DNA of 64,000 bases from Alphaproteobacteria bacterium (lineage in GTDB: Bacteria > Myxococcota_A > UBA796 > GCA-2862545): contig JACKEQ010000017.1 in NCBI GenBank assembly GCA_020632885.1, forward strand, positions 61,517 to 125,516, in the 5' to 3' direction. The notes under the pieces are model-generated. The model saw only the letters and a program-made list of their open reading frames with translations, did not search any database and was not told where the DNA came from. This document shows positions 49,350-59,123 of the stretch, piece by piece. A program made the position numbers and the translations under genes. The stretch's first letter is position 1, and every line of letters starts with the position of its first letter.

Positions 49350-49530
49350 CGCGTATCGAGTCCGCTCTGCCGGTGTCCGTGAGCGCCGCGAGGGTCGTCT
49401 CGAAGAGCTGGAGGTCCTTGGGGCTGAAGAGCACGAAGGTGACGGTGTCGAACGCGCCCGGCTCCTCTTCGATGAACGCCAGGACGGTGGAGAGGGCGAC
49501 GTCCGCGGCCTGCCGCGGACCTCCACGGCC
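49339..49530 (-). pseudogene. 3' fragment of a paralogue of the macro-domain gene at 58514
   Basis: The minus strand reads ADVALSTVLAFIEEEPGAFD, then TVTFVLFSPKDLQLFETTLA, matching the last ~58 residues of the macro-domain protein encoded at 58514-59095. The ADP-ribose-binding N-terminal part is absent. From 49531 to 49756 I see no supported feature. Confidence 0.8.
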
Positions 49531-49756
49531 GACTGACGCGGCGCTTCCGGACACGGCCGGGCGGAGTGGAGGCGCTCCATCTGCCCTGGGCCCAGCGCGG
49601 GCGGCGCGGCACCTGCAGGCCCACGCGAATCCAGCGACACCGCAGCTCCGTCGGGGGCGCAGGTGAAGACGGTGGCCACGACGGCGGCATGGCATGCTGC
49701 GGCGTGTTCGCGGAGCCAAGGCTCGGACGTGTCCGAGGGCGTCCCGCGAAGCCGGT

Positions 49757-52700
49757 TCACGGCGTCGGCGGCTCCAGGGCCACCACGATCTCGTGCAGCA
49801 GCGGCGTGTTCCGGCGGCCGATCGACGGCGGGGCCGTGCCCTGGGCGTAGGCGCTCGGGTCGCGGACGCCCGGTCCGCGGCTGTCGCCGAGCGCCAGCAG
49901 CAGCCTGCCGTCGCTGGTGCCCACGGCGGCCCATGCGTGCTGGAACCCGCTGCCGTTGTCGAGGGCCGGCTCGGGGGAGGTCCAGGCATGCCCGTCGTCG
50001 GTCCAGTGCACCTGGACCCGCGACAGCCCCGGCTCGTCGTTCTGCTCGCTGACCCACGCGGCGCCGGAGCCCACCGGAACCACGCCCACGGCCCCTTCGC
50101 CCCAGATGCCCACCCCGGCTCCCGTCCCCCAGTCCCCGGTCAGCGGGGTCCAGGTGACGCCGCCGTCGTCGGAGGCGAAGGGGCCCACGCGGGTCGTGAG
50201 CAGCCACCGCGACCCGAGCAGGGCGCCCCGCGCCGGGAAGACGTCCAGGCCGCTCGAGGTGGGCGGCATCGGGACCTCGCCCGTCCACGCCGACGCGAAG
50301 CCCGTGTCGGGCTGCCAGCTCCAGAACGCCAGCGTGCGGGTGGCCTCGGTCGACCAGTAGCCGGGGAGCACGCGCACCAGCAGGAAGCCGTCGCCGTCGG
50401 GCCACATCCCCCAGAGCAGCATCTCGTCGGACCGGGGGGGGGCGACGAGCGCGGCGGGGAGGATGTGGAGGGTGTGGACCCCGTCGGGGGCGAGCTGGTC
50501 GAGGCCCGCCCCACGGAGCACCCACGCGCTCCCGTCGGGCGTGCCGAGCGCCGCGAGCACCTGGCCCCCGCCCGGCCAGGTCGCATCGACCGCCCACGCG
50601 GCGTCGGCGGCGGCCAGGCGACGCACGACCACCTCGGCGTTCGCCCCGTTCGCCCACGAGGAGCACACCTGCAGGAGATCGTCGCCGACGGCGAGAATCG
50701 ACGCCTCGTCCTCCGTGCACAGGGTCCACAGGGGCTCGTCCTGCCCAGCGTCGCCGACCCGCTGGACGGTGTCGTTCCCCTCCAGCGGGAGGTGGCCGGT
50801 GCCCAACAGCCCGACACGCCCGTCCGTCAGCGGGACCGCCTTGCGGTGCACGGGCGGTGCTGAGCCGCTGAACACGAGGTGGCCGTCCTGGTAGCGGGCC
50901 GGGGTGTCCAACGTGTCGGCTTCGACGAGCTGGCGGCCCTCGGCCAGCGGCGCGTCCGCGGTCGGGGCCAACCCCTCGAACCGGGTGAGCCACAGGCCGA
51001 GGTTCGTGTCACCCTCGGGCCCCTGGGTGATCCACCCCACCCAGCCGTGCCCGCCGGTGAGGGAGGTGAAGCTGTCGGTCCCGTCGTCCGGCGTCGTGAG
51101 CGTGGTGCTGGGGAACGTGGTGTCCATCACCCGTGCGTAGGGCGTGTCGCGCAGCTCGCCGCCGTGCGGGAGGATGTGGCGGAGGAGGTTGGGGACCGGG
51201 AGGTTGGCGTCGCGCAGCCACGCCCCCATCCCCGGCGCGCTGAAGCCCATCCGCAGGCGCGTGTCGGCGAACGGCGCCCACCGCCCCTCGTCCCAGATCG
51301 GCTCGTCCGAGGCGACGCCGTCGCTCTGGGTCAGCGCCCGCGCGGCGATCACGGTCGTCTCTGGCGTTGCGGCGGCGGCCTGCTCCAGCCAGGCGCTGCC
51401 GTCCCACGTGTGCACCCGCAGCAGGTCCAGCTCCGAAGGCTGGAGCGCCCACACCGGCTCGATGTCGGGGTCGCTGAGGGTGGTCAGCACCCCCAGCGTC
51501 TCGGACCCGTCGAGCACCCCCCCACGCTCGGTGAGCAGCGCGGGGGGACCGTCCTCCATCGGCGCCAGGAAGACCATGCTGAGGTTGTGGTAGGGGTCGA
51601 TCGCGGCATGCAGGTCGCCGCAGCGCTGGTGGAAGTCCAAGCCCAGGCTCTCTACCTGGACGTCCTGGTGGGTGACCACGCCATCCTCGACGCGCCACAA
51701 GCGCAGCACGCGGAGGCAGTTCGACCGGATGCCCGCGGCCTGCGCACCGGCTTCGTCCGGCGAGAGCCCGACGTAGAGGTGCGCGGCGACCCACAGCCCG
51801 CCGTCGGCCGGGAGCGTGGCTATCTCCGGGGTGACCACTCCGTCGAGGAGCGCGGTCTCGCCCACGTCACCGGGGAGCGCCGCGTCGAGAATCGTGCGGC
51901 GCCACGCGGAGCCGGGGGCCGCATCCGCGGGTCGATCGAGCAGCACGAGGCCCTCGCCGACGCCTCGGGTGTAGCCGAGCCAGGTGTGGCCGTCCCCACC
52001 CATCGCGAGGAACCACTCCGCGATCGGCTCGTCCCACGAGGTTACGCGCTCCCGGCTCCACCCGGTGCCGGTCCACTGGCTGAGGACCAGCGGGGCGTAC
52101 GCGTCAACCCGGGGGAGCGGCTCGTCGGCGAACCAGGTCGCCCCGCCCTGGATCGCGAGCTGGGGTGCGCCCTCTGGGGGGAATCCCACGAGTCGGCGGT
52201 TCCGGCTGTGGCGCGAGCTGATGAGGCCGGCGAGCGGGTAGGGTCCGAGCGGGTGGAAGCCCTCGAAGGGCACGTCGGAGAGTGCCTGGTCCACGACGCG
52301 GACCCGCAGCGCGGACTCCACGTCCCCGACGCTGGCGATCACGACCGCCTGCCCCACCGCGAGGCCCTCGAGCACCCCGTCCTGCACCGCGACGGTCTCG
52401 CCGCCCTCGACCCGCCACGTCACCTGTTCGGGCGTGGGGATCAGTGGGCCCACCGTGTCGAGGCGCCCGTCGTCCCACGTCCGGGTGACGGGCCAGGCCG
52501 ACAGCGCGCGGCGCTCGCCCACGGCCAGCGTCACCTCCTCCTCGGGCAGGTGGACGGCGGTCGCGGGGCTCCACACGCCGGTCACGGAGGCCGGCTCCGG
52601 GGTGATCGTGGCGCAGGTCACAGGGGCCTCGCGCGTGCACACCGAGAGGTCGGCGCCGACGGTCAGCGTGCCGTACCGGCGGTCGGGGGAGAAGACCGTT

Positions 52701-52993
52701 TGGGGGTCCATGACCCGCACGTGCTCTGCACCGTCGGAGCCGTTCCACGTGAACCGCTCCTCCGGGTGCGTCCAGGAGCACGCGCTGTCGTCGCAGTCCT
52801 CGAGGACGTGGATGACGAGGTCGTCGCTCGGGAACGGCTGAGGCCACGTCAGCTCGAGCGTGAAGGTGACGGCGTCGCCCGCCCACGCCCAGTCGTGGTC
52901 GGCGGTCCAGCGCGCCGTGGTGGGCGCGAACGGCTCGATGGGCTGGGGCGTCCCGCAGGCGGACAGGAGGAGAAGGACCAGCAGGCGTGGCAC
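49757..52993 (-). CDS. Giant lipoprotein with Big2-like and Asp-box propeller features
   Basis: A 1,078-residue lipoprotein: signal VPRLLVLLLLSAC; a bacterial-Ig-like region (about 145-240) with the Big2 pattern VTWRVEGGETVAVQDGVLEG. A long series of WD/Asp-box-like beta repeats follows, including the sialidase-type Asp-box ASDDGGVTWTPL and a variant WTDDGHAWTS near the C-terminus. This suggests one or two surface beta-propellers. GTG 52993 has GGGAG five bases upstream and begins the signal exactly; the frame stays open upstream to 54136 but that part is antisense to another gene. Substrate unknown. The 284-bp gap to the next gene (52994-53277) holds no clear feature. Confidence 0.75.
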   Translation of the reverse strand: MPRLLVLLLLSACGTPQPIEPFAPTTARWTADHDWAWAGDAVTFTLELTWPQPFPSDDLVIHVLEDCDDSACSWTHPEERFTWNGSDGAEHVRVMDPQTVFSPDRRYGTLTVGADLSVCTREAPVTCATITPEPASVTGVWSPATAVHLPEEEVTLAVGERRALSAWPVTRTWDDGRLDTVGPLIPTPEQVTWRVEGGETVAVQDGVLEGLAVGQAVVIASVGDVESALRVRVVDQALSDVPFEGFHPLGPYPLAGLISSRHSRNRRLVGFPPEGAPQLAIQGGATWFADEPLPRVDAYAPLVLSQWTGTGWSRERVTSWDEPIAEWFLAMGGDGHTWLGYTRGVGEGLVLLDRPADAAPGSAWRRTILDAALPGDVGETALLDGVVTPEIATLPADGGLWVAAHLYVGLSPDEAGAQAAGIRSNCLRVLRLWRVEDGVVTHQDVQVESLGLDFHQRCGDLHAAIDPYHNLSMVFLAPMEDGPPALLTERGGVLDGSETLGVLTTLSDPDIEPVWALQPSELDLLRVHTWDGSAWLEQAAAATPETTVIAARALTQSDGVASDEPIWDEGRWAPFADTRLRMGFSAPGMGAWLRDANLPVPNLLRHILPHGGELRDTPYARVMDTTFPSTTLTTPDDGTDSFTSLTGGHGWVGWITQGPEGDTNLGLWLTRFEGLAPTADAPLAEGRQLVEADTLDTPARYQDGHLVFSGSAPPVHRKAVPLTDGRVGLLGTGHLPLEGNDTVQRVGDAGQDEPLWTLCTEDEASILAVGDDLLQVCSSWANGANAEVVVRRLAAADAAWAVDATWPGGGQVLAALGTPDGSAWVLRGAGLDQLAPDGVHTLHILPAALVAPPRSDEMLLWGMWPDGDGFLLVRVLPGYWSTEATRTLAFWSWQPDTGFASAWTGEVPMPPTSSGLDVFPARGALLGSRWLLTTRVGPFASDDGGVTWTPLTGDWGTGAGVGIWGEGAVGVVPVGSGAAWVSEQNDEPGLSRVQVHWTDDGHAWTSPEPALDNGSGFQHAWAAVGTSDGRLLLALGDSRGPGVRDPSAYAQGTAPPSIGRRNTPLLHEIVVALEPPTP

Positions 52994-53277
52994 GAACGCT
53001 CCCGGATGGTGTGACGATGTAATCAGCGCAGTGGCTGGCTGGTAGCGGCATGCCGAGTGGCGGGCCTCCGCAGACCACCCCCACGCCAGCTCGCTCTCCC
53101 GTTCCACCCGGACCGGTAGGTCGAGGAACCGCTGAATGACCTCCAGGTTGCTCGTGGTGTGCGGATCGGGCGCCTGTGTGCGGTGGTCTCCCATCGACGA
53201 CCTGCGCGCCCGTGCGGGTCGCCGATGGGGCCCGAGATCTCGCCTGGACCCGTCCCGCAGTCGGCCCGGTTGCCCGC

Positions 53278-55746
53278 TCACATCGAGTGCACGTAGTTGT
53301 TGAACGTGGACAGCTCCATCTTCGCGAGCCCGCCGCCCTGGATGATGAACCAGACGATGTCGTCGTCGAGGGGATCGAGGGTGAACGACCCGTGGAACAC
53401 GCCGTTTCCGTTGCCCAGCATGCTGTTCGTGACGCTGCGGGCGACACCGTAGTCGGACTGGAGGATGGGGTTCGGGTAGTCGGTCGAGTCGCCGAACACC
53501 GACTCGCGCTGGCCCGTGAGCGGATCGATGACCGAGCCCGTGTAGGGCGCGTGGTTTCCGACGGCCCACACCACGTTCCGCGTGTCGTCCCAGAAGATGT
53601 TCTGGTACCCGATGCCCGTGTAGCCCCCGCTCGGCACGGGCCCGACGGCCACCCGGTCGCCCGTGGTGAGGTCCATGGTGATCAGCGCCCCGCTCAGTGT
53701 GACCGTCCATGCCTTGCCGTCCTTCAGCATGAGGCCCTCGAGGGCGCCGGTCTGCGGGGTGAAGCCACCGCCGATGTCGGCTGGGGGCGTGCCGGTGCTG
53801 CCCCCCGCACCGAACCGGGAGAGGAACTCGCAGGTGGTGCCGTCGGCCGAGATCCGCACGAGCCCGTCCCCTTCGCGCACCCCGTGGAACGTGCTGTAGA
53901 AGTTGCCGGCATCGTCGATGGCGAACGCGTTGGGCGTGAACGCGACGCTGTTCGGGGTGCCGGTGTCGCCGTGCCGGACGCACTGACCGTAGGTCGCCGT
54001 GAGGTCCCCGGTGTCGCCCTGACCGGCGCTGCCGTCGTGCTGGGACTGCCAGACCTTGGTGCGGACGCCGGTGGTGGGGTCGACCCGCACGATGAACCGC
54101 TGCTTGTTGGGGGTCTCGCCGAGACCGCCGCCCCACACGTACAGCATGCCGTCGGGGCCCATCTTCAGGGCCGATGCACCGGTGAGGGGCTGATCGGCGC
54201 CCGCCTGACCCAGGGCGCGGGGGGTGTCGTAGCCCGAGCCGTACGTCACGATGCCGAGGTTGGAGTCGGGGTAGAGCCCGGAGATCACGCGGCGGGCGCC
54301 GGAGTCGACCTGGAACGCGAGCACGGACCCTGTGCGCGAGTAGCTGGCGTTGCCCCAGCGTACGACGGTGAACAGCTCGCGGGTGACGGGGTCGAAGTCA
54401 CCGCCGAAGAAGTCGCCTCCGGTGCCTGCGTTGGTGTGGTACGCCATGAAGCTCGGCCCGCTGCCGTACGCGAGCGGCCAGGCCTGGCCCACGAGCTCGC
54501 CGAGGGGGCGGCAGTTGATGATGGCGTTGCCCGGGTTGGCCTGCGTAGTGGGGTCGACGTAGCCGCCGCCCGAGCCGCCGTCGCCGGTGACCCGGCAGCG
54601 ACAGTCGATGTCGAGGTCGGTGGGGTGACGGACCCAGTCCGCGAACGAGCAGCTGTTGTCGTAGTAGGGCGACGCGGCCGCTTCGGTGGTGACGGAGCGG
54701 GCGCACACGGGCTGGTCGCCGAAGAAGCCGGTCTCCTGGTAGCACTTGGTGCCGAAGTCGCAGGTCTCGATCGTGGCGTCGGCCTCGCAGCTGCTGGTGT
54801 CCACGATGGACGTGAGGTCGTACAGCCCGTCCCCGCCGGCGGAATCGAAGGAGCACGTGGGGGTGACCTCGGTGGTGCACACGCAGACCGGTGCCCCTCC
54901 GACGTCGTCGCAGGTGGCGTTCTCGTGGCAGTCCTCGGCGATGCCCGTGATGTTGTCGCAGGCGTCGGCGTAGTGCACGTCGGCGAGGTCGTTCGGGTCG
55001 CACACCAGGTGATCCTGCGGGTCGCCGCAGGGGGCGTAGCACTCGCCGGGGATGGCGTTCCCGGCGTCGTCCTCGTCGCGGCAGACCTCGTTGGTCGCGC
55101 AGTCCGGGAGGTACTCCACCAGGATGCCGTCGCAGGTGCGGACGACGGGCCGGTTGCCCTCGCAGGTGGTGACGTCGTCGCAGACGGGGTCGGGGAGGCA
55201 GTAGGGCGTGATGGGGTCGCCGTTCTCGTCGGTGTCGGTGCAGGTGGCGTCGAGGCCGCAGGACGGGAGGTTCTCGACGAGCACGCCGTCGCAGGTACGC
55301 GTGACGGGCCGGTTGCCCTCGCAGGTGGTGACGTCGTCGCACGGGGCGTTCGGGACGCAGGTGGCGGGGATGGGATCGCCGTTCTCGTCGGTGTCGGTGC
55401 AGGTGGCGTCGAGCCCACAGGACGGGTGGTTCTCGACGAGCAATCCGTCGCAGGTGCGGGTGACGGGTCGGTTGCCCTCGCAGGCGGTCACGTCGTCGCA
55501 CGGCGGCTCCACGACCTCTTCGCAGTAGGCGGGGACGGGGCCGTTCTCGTCGCTGTCGACGCAGATCTCGTCCTGCCCGCACCGATCGAGGGGCTGCAGC
55601 GTCTGTCCGTCGCAGTCCACCTGGACCCGCTGTTGGCCCTGACAGACGTCGGTGACGGTGGTGCACGCCTCGGTGGGCTCGGTGGGCTCGGTCCCGGGGC
55701 AGCCGGCGAGTAGGGTGAGGAGGAGGAGGTTGGGGACGGTACGCAT
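53278..55746 (-). CDS. Cys-rich-repeat lipoprotein with propeller-like C-terminus
   Basis: An 822-residue lipoprotein: signal MRTVPNLLLLTLLAGC, then four to five Cys-rich repeats of about 45-55 residues (CDDVTTCEGNRPVTRTCDG, then LPSCGLDATCTDTDENGDP), each with six Cys, in EGF-like style. A further Cys-rich section (ATCDDVGGAPVCVCTTEVTP) is followed by a roughly 450-residue beta-propeller-like part with repeats such as LKMGPDGMLYVWGGGLGETP. It is a typical myxobacterial surface protein; no enzyme motif was seen. GGAGAG precedes ATG 55746. It is divergent from the helicase gene. Confidence 0.75.
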   Translation of the reverse strand: MRTVPNLLLLTLLAGCPGTEPTEPTEACTTVTDVCQGQQRVQVDCDGQTLQPLDRCGQDEICVDSDENGPVPAYCEEVVEPPCDDVTACEGNRPVTRTCDGLLVENHPSCGLDATCTDTDENGDPIPATCVPNAPCDDVTTCEGNRPVTRTCDGVLVENLPSCGLDATCTDTDENGDPITPYCLPDPVCDDVTTCEGNRPVVRTCDGILVEYLPDCATNEVCRDEDDAGNAIPGECYAPCGDPQDHLVCDPNDLADVHYADACDNITGIAEDCHENATCDDVGGAPVCVCTTEVTPTCSFDSAGGDGLYDLTSIVDTSSCEADATIETCDFGTKCYQETGFFGDQPVCARSVTTEAAASPYYDNSCSFADWVRHPTDLDIDCRCRVTGDGGSGGGYVDPTTQANPGNAIINCRPLGELVGQAWPLAYGSGPSFMAYHTNAGTGGDFFGGDFDPVTRELFTVVRWGNASYSRTGSVLAFQVDSGARRVISGLYPDSNLGIVTYGSGYDTPRALGQAGADQPLTGASALKMGPDGMLYVWGGGLGETPNKQRFIVRVDPTTGVRTKVWQSQHDGSAGQGDTGDLTATYGQCVRHGDTGTPNSVAFTPNAFAIDDAGNFYSTFHGVREGDGLVRISADGTTCEFLSRFGAGGSTGTPPADIGGGFTPQTGALEGLMLKDGKAWTVTLSGALITMDLTTGDRVAVGPVPSGGYTGIGYQNIFWDDTRNVVWAVGNHAPYTGSVIDPLTGQRESVFGDSTDYPNPILQSDYGVARSVTNSMLGNGNGVFHGSFTLDPLDDDIVWFIIQGGGLAKMELSTFNNYVHSM

Positions 55747-55862
55747 GGGCTCTCCGAGGCTGCCTCACGGTATCGGCGGGGCCTGCGGGCCGAACCCCCC
55801 ATGGATCCCACACCGGGATAGGCCGACCCGGTGTCCGCATCGACCTGTCAGGAGGAGGAGCG

Positions 55863-57998
55863 CTGACCGACACCCCCGAGTGGCTCGACGAGGAAGATGC
55901 GCTCTGTCTCGCGATGGTGCAGGCTCTACGGGATCTCTCGGGGGCGGAGGCCGTGCTGGAGAAGCGGTTCTCCGACGACCTGCGGGACCTGCTCGAGAAG
56001 CGGGCGGAGGCGGCCGCCGACGCTGTGCAGCAGGCGGCCCTCGACGAGGCCATCGCGGAGCTCGAGCAGCGCCGGGTCGCGCACGGACGGGCACGTCGAA
56101 CCCGCGATCTGGACCCCGGGAGCCCGTACTTCGGCCACCTCGAGCTCGACGAGGACGGGAAGCGCCGGGGGTTCCTCATCGCCAAGGGCTCGGCCGTCGA
56201 CCACCGGCTCCCCCTGAACGTCGTGGACTGGCGGAACGCCCCGATCAGTCGGATCTACTACGAGTTCGAGCAGGGCGAGGAGTTCTGGGCGGAGGTCGCC
56301 GGGCGGGAGCGGGAAGGCAGGGTGGCGGCCCGGCGCACCCTCGACATCCGCGGAGGCGTGCTCCAGGGCGTGGAGACGGGCGAGGTGGTCGCGCGGAAGA
56401 GGGCCGGGAACGTCTGGCAGGTGAAGCGGAAGGCGGACGAGGCCCTGGAGCGCTCGGACAAGCGCGAAGACCCCGAGGATCACGCGCTCCCCGACATCGT
56501 GGCCCTGATCACGCCCGAGCAGTTCGGCGTGCTGACGCGCTCGGACCGCGGGGTGGTCGTGCTCCGTGGGCAGGCGGGCTCGGGCAAGACGACCGTGGCG
56601 CTGCACCGCATCGCCTACCTGCACTACCAGGACCCCCAGCGCTTCCGGTTGCATCGGGTGCTGGTCGTGATGTTCAACAAGGCACTGCAGACCTACATCC
56701 GAAAAGCTCTGGTAGACCTGGAGATCCAGGGCGTGCAGGTCGCGACGTTCCACGCGTGGGCGAGCCAGATGCTGCGGAGTCTCGGGCGGCCGATCCGATT
56801 CCAGGGGAACACCGCGGCGCCGGTGGTGCGACTGAAGGAGCATCCCGCGGTGGAGGGTCTGCTGGCGGCGGCGGTGGACCGGCTCGGCGCGAAGCTGGAG
56901 GCGTGGCTGCCCGTGCCAGACGAGCTGGTGGCGGCCTGGGAGGCGACGCAGGGCACCGGGCTCGAGCGGGTGGGGCGCTTCTTCGCGGAGCGGCCACGTG
57001 GGGAGCGTGCGGCGGTGCGGGGCCTGAGGGAGCGGGTGTGGACGCGGTTGGCGGACAGCCGGCGCGACCTGTTCGGGATGCTCGAGGATCGGGAGCTGGC
57101 GCACGCGCTGCTGCCGGTCGATCTGCACCCGACGCTGGGGCTCGTCGCGGACCACCTGGCCCGTCAGCGGGAGTCGGACCTCCTGGACTTCGCGGACGCG
57201 GCCCTCCTGATGCGCCTCGGGCAGCTGGTGGCGGCGCGGGTCGAGGGCTTCACGGTGCCGTGGTACCGGGCGCTCGCGCACATCGTGGTGGACGAGGCCC
57301 AGGACCTGTCGGCCCCGGCCGTGCGGGTGATGCTGGATGCCGCAGACGAGCACCGGTCGGTGACCCTGGCCGGCGATCCCGCTCAGACGCTCTACGACGC
57401 CGGTGTGCACGGGGTGTTCTCGGGTGACACCTTCGATGGGGCTCTGGTGTTGGACCAGCTGCCGATCGGCCACCGGTCGACCCGTCCGATCATGGAGCTG
57501 GCGCTGGCCGCGTCGGGGCACGAGGATGCCGCGCTGCTGGAGCGGACGCGGCCGGGCCTGCCGGTGATCTGGCTCACGGGCGAGGCCGCGGACGCGCGGA
57601 GCGTGGCGGATGCTGTGGCGACGTTCCGGGAGCGCCGTCCCCGCGCGCTGGTCGCGGTGTTGACGCGCACGAAGGCCGAGGCGGACCGCTGGGCGGGCGA
57701 GCTCGACAGCCTCCTCCCAGAGCCGGTTCGGCGAGGTCACCGCGACACCTTCGCGTTCGAGCCGGGGCTGGTGGTGAGCAACGTGCACCAGGTGAAGGGG
57801 CTGGAGTTCGACGGCGTCGTGCTGGTGGAGCCGGGGGCCTACACGGTGCGCGACCGCAACCTCCTGCACGTGGCCATCACCCGGGCGGCGGACCAGCTGT
57901 GGGTGGTGAGCCGTGGGTCGGCGGGTCTGCTGCTCTCGAAGTCTGCCCCTGCTGGGACGAACGCTGAACACGGGAAGCCGAATGCAGAGATTCACTGA
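55863..57998 (+). CDS. Superfamily 1 (UvrD/HelD-like) DNA helicase
   Basis: A helicase of about 711 residues. An N-terminal coiled coil (LEKRAEAAADAVQQAALDEA) and a HelD/UvrD-type beta section (YFGHLELDEDGKRRGFLIAK) precede the motor. Walker A is GQAGSGKTT (Lys242), motif II is VDEAQDLS (Asp477-Glu478), motif III is LAGDPAQTLYD, motif V is VHQVKGLEFDGVVLVEPG and motif VI is HVAITRAADQLWVV. It unwinds DNA or strips RNA polymerase in ATP-dependent fashion; which, cannot be told. A strong GGAGGAGGAG stands just before CTG 55863, which would give LTDTPEWLDEEDALCLAMVQ; ATG 55914 is the alternative. The 3' end overlaps the next gene by 17 bp. Confidence 0.85.
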   Translation: MTDTPEWLDEEDALCLAMVQALRDLSGAEAVLEKRFSDDLRDLLEKRAEAAADAVQQAALDEAIAELEQRRVAHGRARRTRDLDPGSPYFGHLELDEDGKRRGFLIAKGSAVDHRLPLNVVDWRNAPISRIYYEFEQGEEFWAEVAGREREGRVAARRTLDIRGGVLQGVETGEVVARKRAGNVWQVKRKADEALERSDKREDPEDHALPDIVALITPEQFGVLTRSDRGVVVLRGQAGSGKTTVALHRIAYLHYQDPQRFRLHRVLVVMFNKALQTYIRKALVDLEIQGVQVATFHAWASQMLRSLGRPIRFQGNTAAPVVRLKEHPAVEGLLAAAVDRLGAKLEAWLPVPDELVAAWEATQGTGLERVGRFFAERPRGERAAVRGLRERVWTRLADSRRDLFGMLEDRELAHALLPVDLHPTLGLVADHLARQRESDLLDFADAALLMRLGQLVAARVEGFTVPWYRALAHIVVDEAQDLSAPAVRVMLDAADEHRSVTLAGDPAQTLYDAGVHGVFSGDTFDGALVLDQLPIGHRSTRPIMELALAASGHEDAALLERTRPGLPVIWLTGEAADARSVADAVATFRERRPRALVAVLTRTKAEADRWAGELDSLLPEPVRRGHRDTFAFEPGLVVSNVHQVKGLEFDGVVLVEPGAYTVRDRNLLHVAITRAADQLWVVSRGSAGLLLSKSAPAGTNAEHGKPNAEIH

Positions 57999-58524
57999 GG
58001 TCCTCAACGACTTCTTCGATCTGTGGGTGCTCGCCGACCCCGAGGTGCTGACGCGCTTCCAGGGGGAAGAGCGCCTCTCGGACGACCTCGTCGACGCGTT
58101 CACGCGAGGAGACACCGTCGACCGCGCGCTCGCGGAGTGGGTTCTGCTCCCCATGTCGGGCATCGTGAATCAGCCCTACACGATGGTGTTCCGGAGAGCC
58201 GACGAAGGCTCCGTGTTCGGCGCGACGGGTGCCGACCTCCAGGTCGAACGCCACGGATACGGCCTTCGCGTGACCTCGGGTGTCGTCGGCCTGATCACCG
58301 TGCCGTACCTACGGCGCTGGAACGATGAGGGCAGGGCTCGGCTGCGGGCTGCGGTGGATGTGGGTGTCCGTCAGGCCGCCAGCGTGGACTCCGGTTTCTA
58401 CGCCGTTTCCGTGCTCGGGGGCATGGTCGCCGACGACGCGACCTTCGAGGTGGTCTTCGACAGGGTTCCGGAGGACAGCTGGGCCCTCGCGGCGAGGGCG
58501 GAGGCCACCTTCGTCATCGGGTGA
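57982..58524 (+). CDS. Unknown 180-residue protein, helicase-linked
   Basis: No family recognised. It is an alpha/beta protein starting MQRFTEVLNDFFDLWVLADP and ending in WALAARAEATFVIG. It has no signal, membrane segment or obvious catalytic motif. ATG 57982 overlaps the end of the helicase gene, so the two are co-transcribed. The 3' end overlaps the convergent macro-domain gene by 11 bp. A clipped copy of its 3' end together with the neighbouring macro gene's 3' end is found at 49208-49530, so this gene pair has been copied at least once in the genome. Confidence 0.6.
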   Translation: MQRFTEVLNDFFDLWVLADPEVLTRFQGEERLSDDLVDAFTRGDTVDRALAEWVLLPMSGIVNQPYTMVFRRADEGSVFGATGADLQVERHGYGLRVTSGVVGLITVPYLRRWNDEGRARLRAAVDVGVRQAASVDSGFYAVSVLGGMVADDATFEVVFDRVPEDSWALAARAEATFVIG

Positions 58525-59095
58525 CGCGTGTCGAGCCGGTGTCCGTGAGCGCCGCGAGGGTCGTCTCGAAGACCTCGAGGTCGTTGGGGCTGAAGAGCGC
58601 GAAGGTGACGGTGTCGAACGCGCCCGGCTCCTCTTCGATGAACGCCAGGACGGTGGAGAGGGCGACCTCCGCGGCCTGGCGGAGGGGGTAGCGGTAGGCG
58701 CCGGTGGACAGGGAGGGGAAGGCGAGGGTTCGCGCCCCCAGTCGCATGCCCTCGACGAGGGAGGAGCGGTAGGCGCTCTCCAGCAGCGCGCGGGAACGGG
58801 GCTGGTCTCGGCTGTCGTGGATGGGGCCCACGGCGTGGATGACCCAGCGGGCACGGAGGCGGCCGGCGGTGGTGCTGCGGACCTCGCCGGTGGGGCACTT
58901 CACACCCGGCGCGAGGTAGGGGAAGGCCCGGCACTCCTCGGGGATCTCGGGCCCGCCGACGCGGTGGATGGCTCCGTCGACGCCGCCCCCCCCTGCGAGG
59001 GCTGCGTTGGCCGCATTCACGATGGCGTCGGCCTCGAGGGTCGTGATGTCGGCCTGGACGAGGATCAGAGTGGTGTCGCGTGCTCGGTGCTTCAT
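58514..59095 (-). CDS. Macro-domain (ADP-ribose-binding / deacetylase) protein
   Basis: A 193-residue stand-alone macro domain of the MacroD type. The N-terminal VQADITTLEADAIVNAANAA and the glycine loop LAGGGGVDGAIHRVGG form the ADP-ribose site; the catalytic Asn of the NAAN motif is present, and a second loop LAFPSLSTGAYRYP completes it. Such proteins hydrolyse O-acetyl-ADP-ribose or remove ADP-ribose from proteins or nucleic acids. The family is confidently assigned; the precise substrate is not. It lies 28 bp downstream of, and on the same strand as, the PLD-helicase gene, so it probably shares its transcript. Confidence 0.88.
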   Translation of the reverse strand: MKHRARDTTLILVQADITTLEADAIVNAANAALAGGGGVDGAIHRVGGPEIPEECRAFPYLAPGVKCPTGEVRSTTAGRLRARWVIHAVGPIHDSRDQPRSRALLESAYRSSLVEGMRLGARTLAFPSLSTGAYRYPLRQAAEVALSTVLAFIEEEPGAFDTVTFALFSPNDLEVFETTLAALTDTGSTRVTR

Positions 59096-59123
59096 GGAGG
59101 TGCCTATCGAGGCGAGCCGCCCG

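Noticed and set aside
48714..50993. 759-codon minus-strand frame across the repeat region
   Set aside because: It overlaps the 3' part of the giant lipoprotein in another frame and continues through repeats and fragments; composition is that of a shadow frame.
52994..54136. N-terminal extension of the giant lipoprotein gene
   Set aside because: It would bury the lipoprotein signal and runs antisense to the Cys-rich lipoprotein gene; a ribosome-binding site stands right before GTG 52993.
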